This document shows, piece by piece, positions 1 through 9,649 of a stretch of 64,000 nucleotides of DNA (the stretch's first letter is position 1; every line of letters begins with the position of its first letter). The translations under genes and the position numbers were made by a program. Source of the DNA: Spiroplasma endosymbiont of Dioctria linearis (GTDB lineage Bacteria; Bacillota_I; Bacilli_A; Mycoplasmatales; Mycoplasmataceae); the NCBI RefSeq assembly GCF_964030865.1, contig NZ_OZ034984.1, positions 1,166,582 through 1,230,581 on the forward strand, read 5' to 3'. The notes under the pieces are model-generated. The model was given only the letters and a program-made list of their open reading frames with translations, made no database searches and had not been told where the DNA came from.

Positions 1-1
1 A

Positions 2-439
2 ATTGAAGATTTATTATGACCTTTAAAATTAGTTGGGATACCTGTATATATTTTTTCAACAATTATTTCAATCGCTTTAAGAATGATTCCAACTTTAATT
101 GATGAAGCAGGAAGAATTATGAAAGCCCAATCTTCAAGGGGAATTGACTTTAAGAATGGAAAATTAATTGATAAGGCTAAATCAATGACCTCTTTAATTA
201 TTCCTTTATTGGTATCAGCTTTTCAAAAAGCTGAGGATTTAGCTTATGCAATGGACTCAAGAGGATATGATCCTCATGCCAAAAGAACAAGATATAGACA
301 AGTAAAATTTAGATTTTTAGATGTTATTATCTTTACTGTTGGAATGGGTGTATTTGCAACTCTTATTTGTTATATAAATATCAGTTCATTTCAAAATATG
401 GTACAAATTCCTAGAATTGATACAATTCTATTTTCTTAA
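2..439 (+). CDS. ecfT: ECF transporter transmembrane subunit EcfT (5' truncated)
   Basis: C-terminal part of the membrane coupling subunit of energy-coupling-factor vitamin/cofactor importers, which links the two EcfA ATPases to substrate-binding S components. The reading frame is open from the window edge. Visible are the two Ala/Ser-Arg-Gly-type coupling motifs, QSSRG and, about 40 residues later, DSRGYDP, which contact the ATPases, then a final membrane segment (VIIFTVGMGVFATLICYI). One in-frame TGA near the left edge is read as Trp. The stop lies 9 bases before truA, so the two are probably cotranscribed, as in other Firmicutes. The family assignment is firm; the N-terminal membrane helices lie outside the window. 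Confidence 0.9.
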
Positions 440-448
440 TAAGTAACA

Positions 449-1186
449 ATGTATTATTATTTATTAACTATTGAGTACGATGGAACTGATTTTTGTGGTT
501 GAGCTAAGCAAAATAGACAATTAACTATTCAAGGTGAAATTGAAAAATCTATAGCAAAAGTAGCTAAAAACTCTATATTTAGAATAGTTGGAGCTTCAAA
601 GACTGATTCAGGAGTTCATGCAAATGATCAAAAGGCATGAGTAGAATTAAACTTTAGGCCAAATATTGATGGTTTTTTAAAGGCCTTAAACAGAAGTTTA
701 ACTTTGGGTATTCAAGTAAAAGATATGATTCCCATAAGTAAGGAATTTAGAGTTAGAAACTGTAAAGAAAAAATTTATGAATACAAAATAAACTTAGGAA
801 AAAATAATGTTTTTGAAAATAGATATTATTTTTTACCGAAGAATTCATTAAATATTTTAAAATTAAAAGAGGCCTTGAATATTTTTGTAGGTAATCATGA
901 TTTTTTAAATTTCTCAGGTTTAAAGACTAATGAAATAGATTTAATTAAAACAAAAAGAAAAATTAACTCAATTGAATGTCATTTGAATAATGATTTATTT
1001 TTAATCACTTTTAAAGCAAAGGGCTTCATTAGATATCAAATTCGAATGATTATAGGGGCTTGCATAGCTTACAGTTTAAACAAAATTAGCTTAGAAAAAA
1101 TTATAAATGTTTTAGAACTAAAAGAAGAAAAAATGCCATATATTGCAAATCCTGAAGGACTTATTTTAAAAAAGATTATTTATTAA
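449..1186 (+). CDS. truA: tRNA pseudouridine(38-40) synthase TruA
   Basis: Isomerises uridine to pseudouridine at positions 38-40 of the tRNA anticodon arm. The 245-residue protein has the family's usual length. It starts MYYYLLTIEYDGTDFCGW, matching the conserved TruA opening (YDGT.F.GW), and has the catalytic loop SKTDSGVHA with the catalytic Asp (canonical form RTDAGVHA). RYQIRMIIGA near residue 200 matches the conserved R-Q-VR-MIG motif. Two TGA codons before position 650 encode Trp, so the gene is longer than standard-code translation shows. The ATG at 449 is chosen because it restores the conserved N terminus. It follows ecfT closely, and a small-RNA candidate begins 25 bases after its stop. 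Confidence 0.95.
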
Positions 1187-1210
1187 CTGCTTTTTAAGGT
1201 ATTATTTATT

Positions 1211-1366
1211 TAGGTCGGTTATTGTGAACTTAAATACACCAAAAAATGAGTAATAGTTATTTATTAGTTTATCTTTTTTGAATAAGTTTTCTTAACAAGA
1301 AGGAAAAGGTATGTAATAAATTTCTTTTACAGTAAGCCGACTAAAATACGTTTTAAACGTATTTTT
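1211..1366 (+). ncRNA. Candidate structured small RNA (6S-like layout)
   Basis: A non-coding 330-base gap contains two distant, complementary segments. TAGGTCGGTTATTG (1211-1224) pairs with CAGTAAGCCGACTA (1330-1343) as a stem of about 13 pairs with one bulge on each side. Inside it ATACACC (1233-1239) can pair with GGTATGT (1309-1315), and TTCTT-AAC-AAGAA forms an inner hairpin. A strong terminator follows immediately, and TATTAT at 1200-1205 is a possible -10 box about 10 bases before the stem. A long rod with a closing stem and an open middle resembles 6S RNA, but no primary-sequence signature proves that. It is not RNase P, tmRNA or SRP RNA by size or motif as far as can be seen. Confidence 0.5.
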
Positions 1367-1369
1367 TTA
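1344..1369 (+). terminator. Intrinsic terminator of the small-RNA candidate
   Basis: AAATACGTTT pairs with AAACGTATTT around a minimal loop, followed by a run of seven T. It sits directly after the closing stem of the RNA candidate. Confidence 0.85.
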
Positions 1370-1454
1370 TTTTCTAATTAGATATATTTTTAAAAATTAA
1401 CTATCAAAAAAATTATTTTTAAATAATTTACAATAATTGCTGAGCACCAAACGT

Positions 1455-1482
1455 TTGTTATTTTTGTTTAAAATGCTATTAT
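1455..1482 (+). promoter_or_regulatory. Predicted sigma-A promoter of membrane cluster A
   Basis: TTGTTA (1455-1460) and TATTAT (1477-1482) with a 16-base spacer and a TG one base before the -10 box. It lies about 35 bases upstream of the 4-TM gene start. Confidence 0.5.
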
Positions 1483-1515
1483 ATTTTAAAGAGCAAATTT
1501 TGTAGGGGAGTTTAT

Positions 1516-2217
1516 ATGAATAGTTGTAATAAAAAAAATGTAAAAAAACTATACCTGTTATTTGTTTTAACTCATTTAACTATTATTTTTGCATCAACTT
1601 TTTTTGAATATTCAAATGATAATTTTTATATTGCGATACAAATTACATGAATAATAAACACTGTGATAATTAGTTTAATATGTTTTTGAATAATTATCGA
1701 ATCAATGGTTATAATTAATAAGCTTAAAAAAAGTTTTATCGGTTTTAAGACATTTAAATGTTTTAAAAGATTTACTTATCTAAATGAGTTTTTTAATTTA
1801 ATATTAATTACAGTACCAATTTTTATTTCAACCGAATATCAAGCTGTAGAATATTTTTGAGACTCAAATCAAAGTATAATAAATTTAGAGTTCTTTTTAA
1901 TAGTTTTATTTACTATAATAGTTTTATTTACTTGTGTAATTATTTCACTAAATATAGTTTATGAAAAAATAATAAATAAAATAAAATTAAAAATGACTGA
2001 GCAAGTATTTTTTAATTTTTCAAAAATAGTCAAAAAAGAGTCATTTTTTTCAGAATATTCAAATATTACAAAATCTCTATTACAAAAAATTGAGTTGGAA
2101 TTTGAACCTATTTTCGAGAAAAGTTATTTTGTAGAAGAAGTTGTTAATTGGAAAAAGAGTTTTCATCTTAAAATTTTAAAAAAAGGAGTTACTCCCCCAT
2201 TAAACACTTTTCAATAA
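1516..2217 (+). CDS. Four-TM membrane protein with KKxxTPPL tail (cluster A)
   Basis: Unrecognised 233-residue protein. Hydrophobic segments fall near residues 12-30, 41-66, 96-115 and 133-155, giving a likely four-helix membrane protein with a cytosolic, mostly helical C-terminal domain of about 75 residues. It ends KKGVTPPLNTFQ. A paralogue of almost equal length (232 residues, ending KKATTPPLI) occurs at 16281-16979, and each precedes a giant FtsX-fold permease. The start has a GGGGAG ribosome-binding site at 1504-1509. Three TGA codons are read as Trp in the first 120 residues. Only 36 bases separate it from the permease, so the two probably form an operon. Function unknown; a partner or assembly factor for the permease is an inference from conserved neighbourhood. 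Confidence 0.8.
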
Positions 2218-2253
2218 AAAAATAATTATAAATTAATAGGAGGAAAATTAAAT

Positions 2254-5200
2254 ATGAAGGGAATTAGACTTTTACTAAAGAATGCTTTTAAGGCTGCTGG
2301 AAAAAATAAGCCACAAATTATAGGCTTATCACTTTTAGTTATGTTGGTATCTTTAGTTATATCTGTTTTAGGAGCAACTTCAACTAGAATAGTTGGAGCT
2401 TATAATTATTTAAATACACAATCTAATTTAAGAGATTATGTTTTAGATATTAATTTAGAAGATAAAATATTGGAACCTGATGAGAATGGTAAGGATATAA
2501 AGGAATGAGAAACTGATAAAAAACTTGTAAAAGATGATATGCTTTATCAACAATATATTATGAATCAAATTGCACTCAAATATGATTTGGATGTATCTTT
2601 TACTGAAGCAAGACTAATATCAGGTTTATATGGTAAAAAAGGTGATATTAGAATTAAAGCAATAGCGAAAATTAATTCTGATTTAAATAAGGGTGTAGAT
2701 AAACTTGTAATTTCAAAAGGAAGATCTTTTAAGGAAAATGCTAAAGAAGTTGTTATTGGTGAATCTTATGCTAAACAAAATGGAATTAAAATTGGTGATA
2801 TTGTTAGAATTAACTCTGATAAATATGGAAATGATTTATTAGTTAAAAATACACAAGGTAACTCAACTGAGGTAAAACAACTTAACGAAGATTTAAAAAA
2901 TATGAAGGATGTTCAAACTTTTTTAAATAGTAATAGTTATAAAAACCAGGTTTGATTCGAAGTTGTTGGAATTGGAACATCAGCAGATTTTACAACTCCA
3001 ATAATGGATGAAACAACAATAATGCCAAACATTAATAATGAGCTTTTAATGTACATGGATCCATCATGAATGGGATATGAAAGTACTGGATATAATTTTA
3101 CAAAAGTAACAGAAGAAGAAACAACAAAAAGAGAAATTGTTCAAAAAAATATGGCCTCATATATTGTTTCAAATGCAAAAGTAGTTGTCACTTCTGAAAA
3201 TGATAGAGAAGCCTACATTTCTGTAAAATCAAGTAATAAAAGTAATAATAAACTTTTAGATAATCTAGAAAAAGAATATAAAACTTGAGCAGATATCAAA
3301 ATAGATAGTAAATATATATTTGCTTCAAATGATCCATTATATAAATTCTCAACGAGAATAACAACATTTAAATCTATTATGACAGGTTATAATTCAATGG
3401 CAACAGGATTAATAGTTGTTATAGTTGCTATTGCTGGATTCACAACAGTATTAACAACTAAAAAACAAGTAGAATTACAAAGTAGACAAATTGGATGTTT
3501 AAAATCATTAGGATATAAAAAGCGTGAGATTGTTAATAACTTCATTGCACTTCCCCTGATAGTTTCAATTCTTGGAGCTCTAATGGGATATATTATTTCA
3601 ATATTCATTGAAACAATAATTGTAAATATATTTTCAAATTACTTTAATATTGCTTTCTTTGGATTTAAATTTAATATTGTTTCATTTTGTTCAAGTATTA
3701 TTGGTTTATGAATAGGTTTAACATTATTGGCATTTATAATTGGTTATTGAACAATTAGATTGCCAGCTCTTACTTTATTAAAGGGTGGAGATGATAAAGT
3801 AATTAATAAATTCTCAATGTATATTAAGTCCTTATTTTCAAAAAGAAGTTTTAATCCAAGATTAAGAGCAGCTCTGTTAACGACTTCTTTAGGTAAATTG
3901 GTAGGGGTTAGTGCAACTATGCTTTTAAGTGCAACTCTTATTACAACAACAATTGTGGCACCAAAAGTTATGAAAGATAACATGATAGCTACCTTCAATG
4001 GAATGAATTATGAAAATATGGTTGAATATACTCAACCAATCGCAAATAACCCATGATCATTTCAAAGAACATATAACCCAAATTGAGATAGTGAAAAAGA
4101 GGGTTGAGGGCAATATGACGATGAGATATTAATAAGAAATAGTGGAAATGGAACAGATATTGGGGGACAAACTGGTCCAGCTGGATTTGCAAAAGGTTGA
4201 ACTGCCTATCCAACTACTGATGGTTATGATCCTATTGCAAAAGAAAATGGAAAAATAATAAATTGAGAGAAAGTTTATTTAGAACTTTTAGAAGGTAAAA
4301 TAAGTCCTTATTACTATACTTATGATATAGCTAAAAATGATAAATTTTTCTGAACTGAGTTTTCATATTTAAACTGAAAAAATATGTCAACTAAACTACT
4401 TCAAAATTTGGACAAAGCCAATGTATCTGGACTTGGAGCGGGTGAAGCACTAAAACAATTACAAGCACAGTGACCAGATTATACTAATTTAGTAAATAAT
4501 GAATTTACTAAAATGATTAAGGAAAATCCTGATTTAAATGATCTAAAAAAATATGCAAATTTAATGATTAATTTTTATAGCAAATATACTAAAGGATTGA
4601 AGTTGAATTACAATAATATGATTGTAGGTGAAGGTGATAATGCATATATTGATCCAAATAAAGCAAAAAATAATATGAATGATATTATTAAAAATGATTA
4701 TAAGGGTGGATTTTTAAAAGCAAAGGGTGTAAATGATTATTGATTTAAAGGTCAAGATTTAAGTTCTGATAAATTAACAAGTTATATGCAAATTGATGAA
4801 AGTGAAACAGCACAATTTACATTTAAATGAAAAGATGAAGATTTTATAAATCCAATAAATATTGATAAGCAAGATATTAATAATCTAGAAGAAAAAGATA
4901 AGCAAATGCTTAAAAATTTAAATACAGCTTTAACATTATGATTTGGTTCTGTTATTGATGGAAGAATGGGTTTAGCAGTATTACAAACAACTTATACTAG
5001 ATCTCCTTATTTTGTTCAAGAATATATGAAAAATGCAATAGAAAATAATGAAAATTATAATATTACTTTTAATTTAATTCCATATGATAATACTAAAGAT
5101 GAAATTGGAACTATGCTTAATACTGCTTTTTTAACTAAAACTGGAAAAACAGAAAATGCTAAAATATTTGGAATTAATAATAATTCAAAAATGGTCTCTT

Positions 5201-6672
5201 TAAAAAATAAAAAGGGTGCAGATTTAAATGAAGTAGTATTTTCTAAAAATTACAGTAATAAAATACCCTTAGTAATTAATGAAAGCTTTAATAAAAAAAT
5301 TGGCAAAGAAGTAGGTCAAACTATTTCACTTAAAGTTTTAAGGGAAATGTTGACTAAAGAAAATAAAGTTTTAAATTTAGAAAAAGATATTAAATATGGT
5401 CATAATATAGTTAAAAATGAAAAACTTAATTTTAAAGAATTAAGAACTCAATCAACTTATGGATATTATACTAATGGGGGTATATATGCAAATAACTCAG
5501 CAGCTTTAGCTAGTACTGGTGGTGTTGACTCTTCATCTATAGGGGGAATTAACATAGCAGCCAAATATGCTGATAAAGCAACAAACCCTATTGATATTTA
5601 TAAATCATATAAGAATGGAGAAGTTAAAATAAACTCAAAATATGATAATGTTGAATTTATAATAGCAGGAGTTCAAAACGGTTATGGTCAACCACAAGGG
5701 TGAATCTCAAATGAAAATGCAAATGAAATTATGCAATATGATCAGGTTAAAAAATACAACTTTGAAAATTGATTTGCAAGAGAATATCCACAAAAAAACC
5801 CACTATACAATTTTGAAAAATTCTCGAATGGTGATGAAGAAAAAATTCAAGGTGTTACATTAGAAGAATTCATACAAGAAGTTTATGATGGGAAAAGAAC
5901 ATATGAAGACTTTATAGCTAATGTACAAAGAAGTAAAGAAGGATCAAGTTGAAGAAATATGAATCAACTTTATGAAAATTTATATCCTGTATTTAATTAT
6001 AAGTATAGTTATGATAACAATATTGTTGACTTAACTCAGGGATTCTCGGTATCATCAAAAATTGGTGACTTTAGTTCAGTTGGTTTAAATGGTAGTTTTG
6101 AAACAATTTCTGTACCTTGTCCAGAAGAAAATTCTACAAGAGATGATGAAAATCAATGTACAACAGTTGATCCTGAAAAATTTAATCAAGGTTATGGAAT
6201 TGGGACACTTTCAACAATGTTACCAAAAGAACAAACTAGACAAATATTAGGTCAAGTTACTGACTTAATAAACTTAATTATTATTATGTTTATAACAATA
6301 GCAATTATTGTTTCTGCAACAATTATTCTTTTAACAACAAGTTTAATTATTTTTGAAAATAAACAATTTATTGCAACAATGAAAACACTAGGATATTCAA
6401 ATTCATATGTTGTAAGACAAATTTTAGGAATGTATATACTGCCAATTTTAATTATGTATGTCATTGGTTTTATAGCAGGATGATATATCTTTGTAATAAT
6501 AGCTGATTTCTTAGCTTTAAATACTGCATGGGTTTTACCAGTAAATTTCTCACTGTGATTGCCATTTACAGTATTTGCAGTTATTGCAACAATTTATATA
6601 GTAACTTTTGCAATTGGATGAAAAAATATTCAAAAAATTAATCCATTGGAAGCTTTGAAAGATAATGATTAA
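2254..6672 (+). CDS. Giant FtsX-fold (MacB-type) ABC permease, cluster A
   Basis: A 1472-residue membrane protein with two FtsX cores. It has one N-terminal membrane helix (about residues 22-45) and an extracytoplasmic region. The first three-helix FtsX core lies at about 376-510, with KSLGYKKREI between helices 1 and 2 as is typical of FtsX/LolC/MacB permeases. A further helix lies near 555-575, followed by a very large outside domain of about 750 residues. The second FtsX core is at about 1337-1472 (TLGYSNSYVVRQIL) and ends with an INPLEALKDND tail. Ribosome-binding site AGGAGG lies 9 bases upstream. About 25 in-frame TGA codons are read as Trp; TGG is used once near the C terminus. MacB/Lol-type permeases need an ATPase, but none is encoded nearby. 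The substrate is unknown; lipoprotein or peptide export is likely by family. Confidence 0.85.
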
Positions 6673-6677
6673 AAATT

Positions 6678-6711
6678 AATCTTATATATTTTTATATATA
6701 AGATTTTTTTT
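6678..6711 (+). terminator. Terminator after permease A
   Basis: AATCTTATATAT pairs with ATATATAAGAT across a short T-rich loop, followed by seven T. It starts 5 bases after the permease stop. Confidence 0.8.
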
Positions 6712-6822
6712 ATTTTTTAGAGGACATAAATTATAGGTACTTATTTCTTAATAAAAACTATTGTGTAAATAAAAAATATTAAATTAATATTATTCTAGGT
6801 TAAAATTATTTTGAGGTGCTTT

Positions 6823-7593
6823 ATGAAAAACCATAACAAGGCAGAACGTATTAATATTTATTTAGCAAATCTTAGTGATCGAATAAATCTTAATATGAAA
6901 TCTTTTATTGAAATAGGACATAATTATAGTATTCCTGAAATAACTGTTAGAAGGGATATTAAATTTCTTGAAAAAATGGGATATATAAAAACTCATATGG
7001 GTTTAATTAATTTCTTTAGAAATAAGGACTATGAAATTACTAGAGCTGAAAAGTTGCAAACAAATAAAGAAAAGAAACAAAAAATTTCTATCAAAGCAAA
7101 TGAAATAATTAACTCATCTGAAATATTTGTAGGTCCAGGAACAACTTGCGAAACTTTTGTAAGATCTATTACAAAAACTATTGAAGTTTTATATACCAAT
7201 GGAATGGAAATAGCAAGGATAGCTAACAACTCACCAAATGTTAAAAATGTTGTTATAATTGGTGGTAGGTTAAGACCACAATCCACTGCAATGTGTGGTT
7301 CAATTGCTAATCGAACATTGGAGAGCTTAAAATTCTCTCAATCCTTTATAACTGTAACTAATCTTGATAAAAATTTATATCTCTACAATAATCATGAGGA
7401 TGAAGCAGAATTTGTTAATAATTTGATTAACTTAACAAATGAAACCATTTGTTTGATAGATTCAACTAAAATTAGCAAAGTTGAAAAGGGAAATTTAATA
7501 TGCAATATTGAAAGAATTAATACTTTAGTCTTAGATGAACCTTTAGAAAGAGACTTACTAAACAAAATTTCCAAAACTACAAAAGTTGTTTAA
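6823..7593 (+). CDS. DeoR-family sugar-phosphate-responsive regulator
   Basis: A 256-residue repressor-type regulator. An N-terminal DeoR helix-turn-helix (about residues 5-60, with SIPEITVRRDIKFLEKMGYI matching the recognition helix and wing) is followed by the DeoR sugar-phosphate sensor domain, recognisable by VGPGTTCETF (canonical GSGTT) and TNGMEIA, and by VVIIGGRLRPQS. The ATG at 6823 is preferred over an in-frame TTG at 6811 because GAGGT (6813-6817) is correctly spaced only from the ATG. It stands just upstream of the lacAB-kinase-ABC operon and probably controls it in response to a phosphorylated intermediate; that target is inferred from position. It is separated from lacA by a terminator. 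Confidence 0.88.
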   Translation: MKNHNKAERINIYLANLSDRINLNMKSFIEIGHNYSIPEITVRRDIKFLEKMGYIKTHMGLINFFRNKDYEITRAEKLQTNKEKKQKISIKANEIINSSEIFVGPGTTCETFVRSITKTIEVLYTNGMEIARIANNSPNVKNVVIIGGRLRPQSTAMCGSIANRTLESLKFSQSFITVTNLDKNLYLYNNHEDEAEFVNNLINLTNETICLIDSTKISKVEKGNLICNIERINTLVLDEPLERDLLNKISKTTKVV

Positions 7594-7602
7594 AATGATA
7601 AG

Positions 7603-7628
7603 AAATGATAATTTTTTATCATTTTTTA
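7603..7628 (+). terminator. Terminator or attenuator between deoR and lacA
   Basis: AAATGATA pairs with TATCATTT across a six-base loop and runs into T. The symmetric stem could also be read as an operator for the adjacent regulator. Confidence 0.7.
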
Positions 7629-7667
7629 TTTTCCTGTGTTAATCTTTAAGTGGAAAGGAAAGTATAA

Positions 7668-8102
7668 ATGAACAAAATTATAGTATATATAAATAATAGA
7701 ATAGATAAAGAGTATGAGAATTTTTTATTAGAAAATATTAAATCAAAAAACTTTGATATTACATTTCAAAAGGAGGTCAATATATTTAATGACTTAAATA
7801 AACTAAGCGATAATTTAAGTCAAAAAAAAATAGATAGAGTAATTGTTATTGATGATTTTGGAACTTTACCTTTTATGATTATGGCTCAAAAAAAAGCAGT
7901 TATAGTAGCTCAAATATCAGATTATCATTCTGGGAAAATGACAATTCAACATAATAATTCAAACGTCTTATCATTAGGCTTTTCTATAATAGGTAAAGAG
8001 AATATGTTAAATATAATTGATGCATATCTAAGTGCTACTTTTGAAGCTGGAAGACATATGGTAAGAATTAATATGTTAGAAAATATGTTGGAGGGACAAT
8101 AA
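7668..8102 (+). CDS. lacA: Galactose-6-phosphate isomerase subunit LacA-like
   Basis: A 144-residue member of the LacA/LacB/RpiB sugar-phosphate isomerase family. The C-terminal half carries the LacA features: HNNSNVLSLGFSIIG, then FEAGRHMVRINMLENML, equivalent to the GGRHQIRVDML ending that distinguishes LacA from LacB. The active-site cysteine loop of LacB/RpiB is absent, as expected for LacA, whose partner supplies it. The N-terminal half is divergent from textbook LacA. It has a GGAAAGGAAAG ribosome-binding site and is separated from lacB by one base, consistent with the heteromeric LacAB enzyme that converts galactose 6-phosphate to tagatose 6-phosphate. A related aldose 6-phosphate (such as allose 6-phosphate) remains possible. 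Confidence 0.8.
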   Translation: MNKIIVYINNRIDKEYENFLLENIKSKNFDITFQKEVNIFNDLNKLSDNLSQKKIDRVIVIDDFGTLPFMIMAQKKAVIVAQISDYHSGKMTIQHNNSNVLSLGFSIIGKENMLNIIDAYLSATFEAGRHMVRINMLENMLEGQ

Positions 8103-8103
8103 A

Positions 8104-8604
8104 ATGAGAATTGCAATAGGATGTGATCACATTGTTACAGATATTAAAGATAAAATAATTGAAATGTTAAAAGATAGTAAAATTGAGGTAATTGATTGTG
8201 GAACTAATGATTTTAAAAGAACTCATTATCCAATATATGGTCATCAAGTTGCTGTAAATGTAGTAACAAAAAATGCTGACTTTGGAATTGTAATTTGTGG
8301 AACTGGAGTTGGAATTACAAATAGTGCTCAAAAAGTTAAAGGGGCAAGAGTAGTTCTTGCTAAAGATGTTTTGACAGCTATTGATGCTAGACAAAAATAT
8401 GATGCAAATGTTGTTGGTTTTGGAGGTCGAATTATTGGTATTGGTTTAATGTATGAGATTATTGAAAGTTTTATCCAAGCTAAGTATCTAGGTAAAAATG
8501 ATGCTTTAATTAATCAAATTAATTCAATTGTTGAAAAAGAAAATTACGATAGTAAAATTTTTGATGAAGAAAAACGCAAGTGAGATCAGGGATTTTATAA
8601 TTAA
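8104..8604 (+). CDS. lacB: Galactose-6-phosphate isomerase subunit LacB
   Basis: A 166-residue protein matching LacB along its length: MRIAIGCDHIVTD at the start, THYPIYGHQVA, the active-site loop VICGTGVGITN with the catalytic Cys, and NVVGFGGRIIG. The C terminus KWDQGFYN requires reading TGA at 8581 as Trp; standard-code translation would cut the conserved end (LacB usually ends KWDRGEY). It begins one base after lacA, with the ribosome-binding site GGAGGGAC inside the lacA end. In lactic acid bacteria LacAB feeds LacC and LacD; neither is present in this window, so the downstream route must be elsewhere or different. Confidence 0.92.
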
Positions 8605-8630
8605 CTACTACTAGTAGGGGGTAGAAATAA

Positions 8631-9587
8631 ATGATAAGTAGTTATGCTCTAGCAATTGACCTTGGGGGCACAACAGCTAAATGTGCCCTAATTTATAATG
8701 AGAAAATTATTGACAGAATTATTATAAAAACTAAAAAGAATGAGATTTTAGAAAATATTTATATTAATATTTTACCTCTTTTGGAAAAAAATAAATTGGA
8801 GCAAAGTGATCTCATTTTTATAGGCATTACAATTTGTGGATTAATTGATTACCAAAAAGGTATTTCTATTTGAGCAGGAAATTTGCAATGAAACAATTAT
8901 AAAGTAATTGATAAATTAAGAGAGCTATTTAAAATAGAAAATATATATATTTTAAATGATTCAAAATCTGCTACTTATGGAGAGTATGTAAAAGGTATTA
9001 ATAAAGAAAAGAGTAGTATGCTATTATATACAATTGGAACCGGACTTGGTGGAGGAGTAATTTTAAATCATGAGTTATATTTTGGCAATAATACAAGATT
9101 GGCAAGTGAACCAGGTCATAGTGGAGGATTCCAGAATAAATATCAATGTAATTGTAATTTATTAGGATGTATTGAAGGTTTAAGTAGTGCAACAGGAATT
9201 GAAAGAGAGTTAAATAATAATTATGCGTATTTTTCAAAAAGGTTGAATACTCAAAAAGATTGAATTGAAATTAAAGATATTTATAATTTATTTCAAATTA
9301 ATGATAAAAAAACAATTAATATTTTGAAGTCTAGTTTAACACCTTTAGCTAAACATATTGCAGTTTCTTTACACTTAATGGATTTTGAAATTATTGTTAT
9401 TGGTGGGGGACCTTCAGCATTAGGAAAAAATTTAATAACTATTATTAAAGATATATTAAAAGACTATTTACTTCCAAGTTTTTATAAAAAGTTAGATTTA
9501 AGAATAGCAAAATTAGGAAATGATGCTGGAATTTGAGGAAGATATTATTGATCAAAAGAAAAGTTTAAAAATGATTATCCAATATAA
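8631..9587 (+). CDS. ROK-family sugar kinase
   Basis: A 318-residue kinase of the ROK family. The phosphate-binding motif AIDLGGTTAKCALI is at residues 7-20, ILNDSKSATYGEY carries the catalytic Asp, and GTGLGGGVI and the HSGG segment follow. The zinc motif is CNCNLLGCIE (normally CxCGxxGCxE), with its three cysteines kept. Three TGA codons encode Trp, two of them in the last 15 residues. Strong AGGGGG ribosome-binding site. Lying directly after lacAB and before a ribose-type ABC importer, it most likely phosphorylates the imported free hexose at O-6 to give the isomerase substrate, an arrangement like the E. coli allose operon (ROK kinase AlsK, RpiB, AlsABC). The substrate, galactose or allose, is inferred. 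Confidence 0.85.
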
Positions 9588-9649
9588 ATTATTGTATTTT
9601 TAAATTGTTATTAAATATTATGGTTTTTTATAAGAAAGGATAAAGTTTA

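Noticed and set aside
1211..1366. RNase P, tmRNA or SRP RNA
   Set aside because: Too short for the first two, and no SRP GGTGAAACC-type core or tmRNA tag frame could be found.
7603..7628. DeoR operator as primary interpretation
   Set aside because: The symmetric stem has a T run typical of a terminator; an operator role is possible but not needed.
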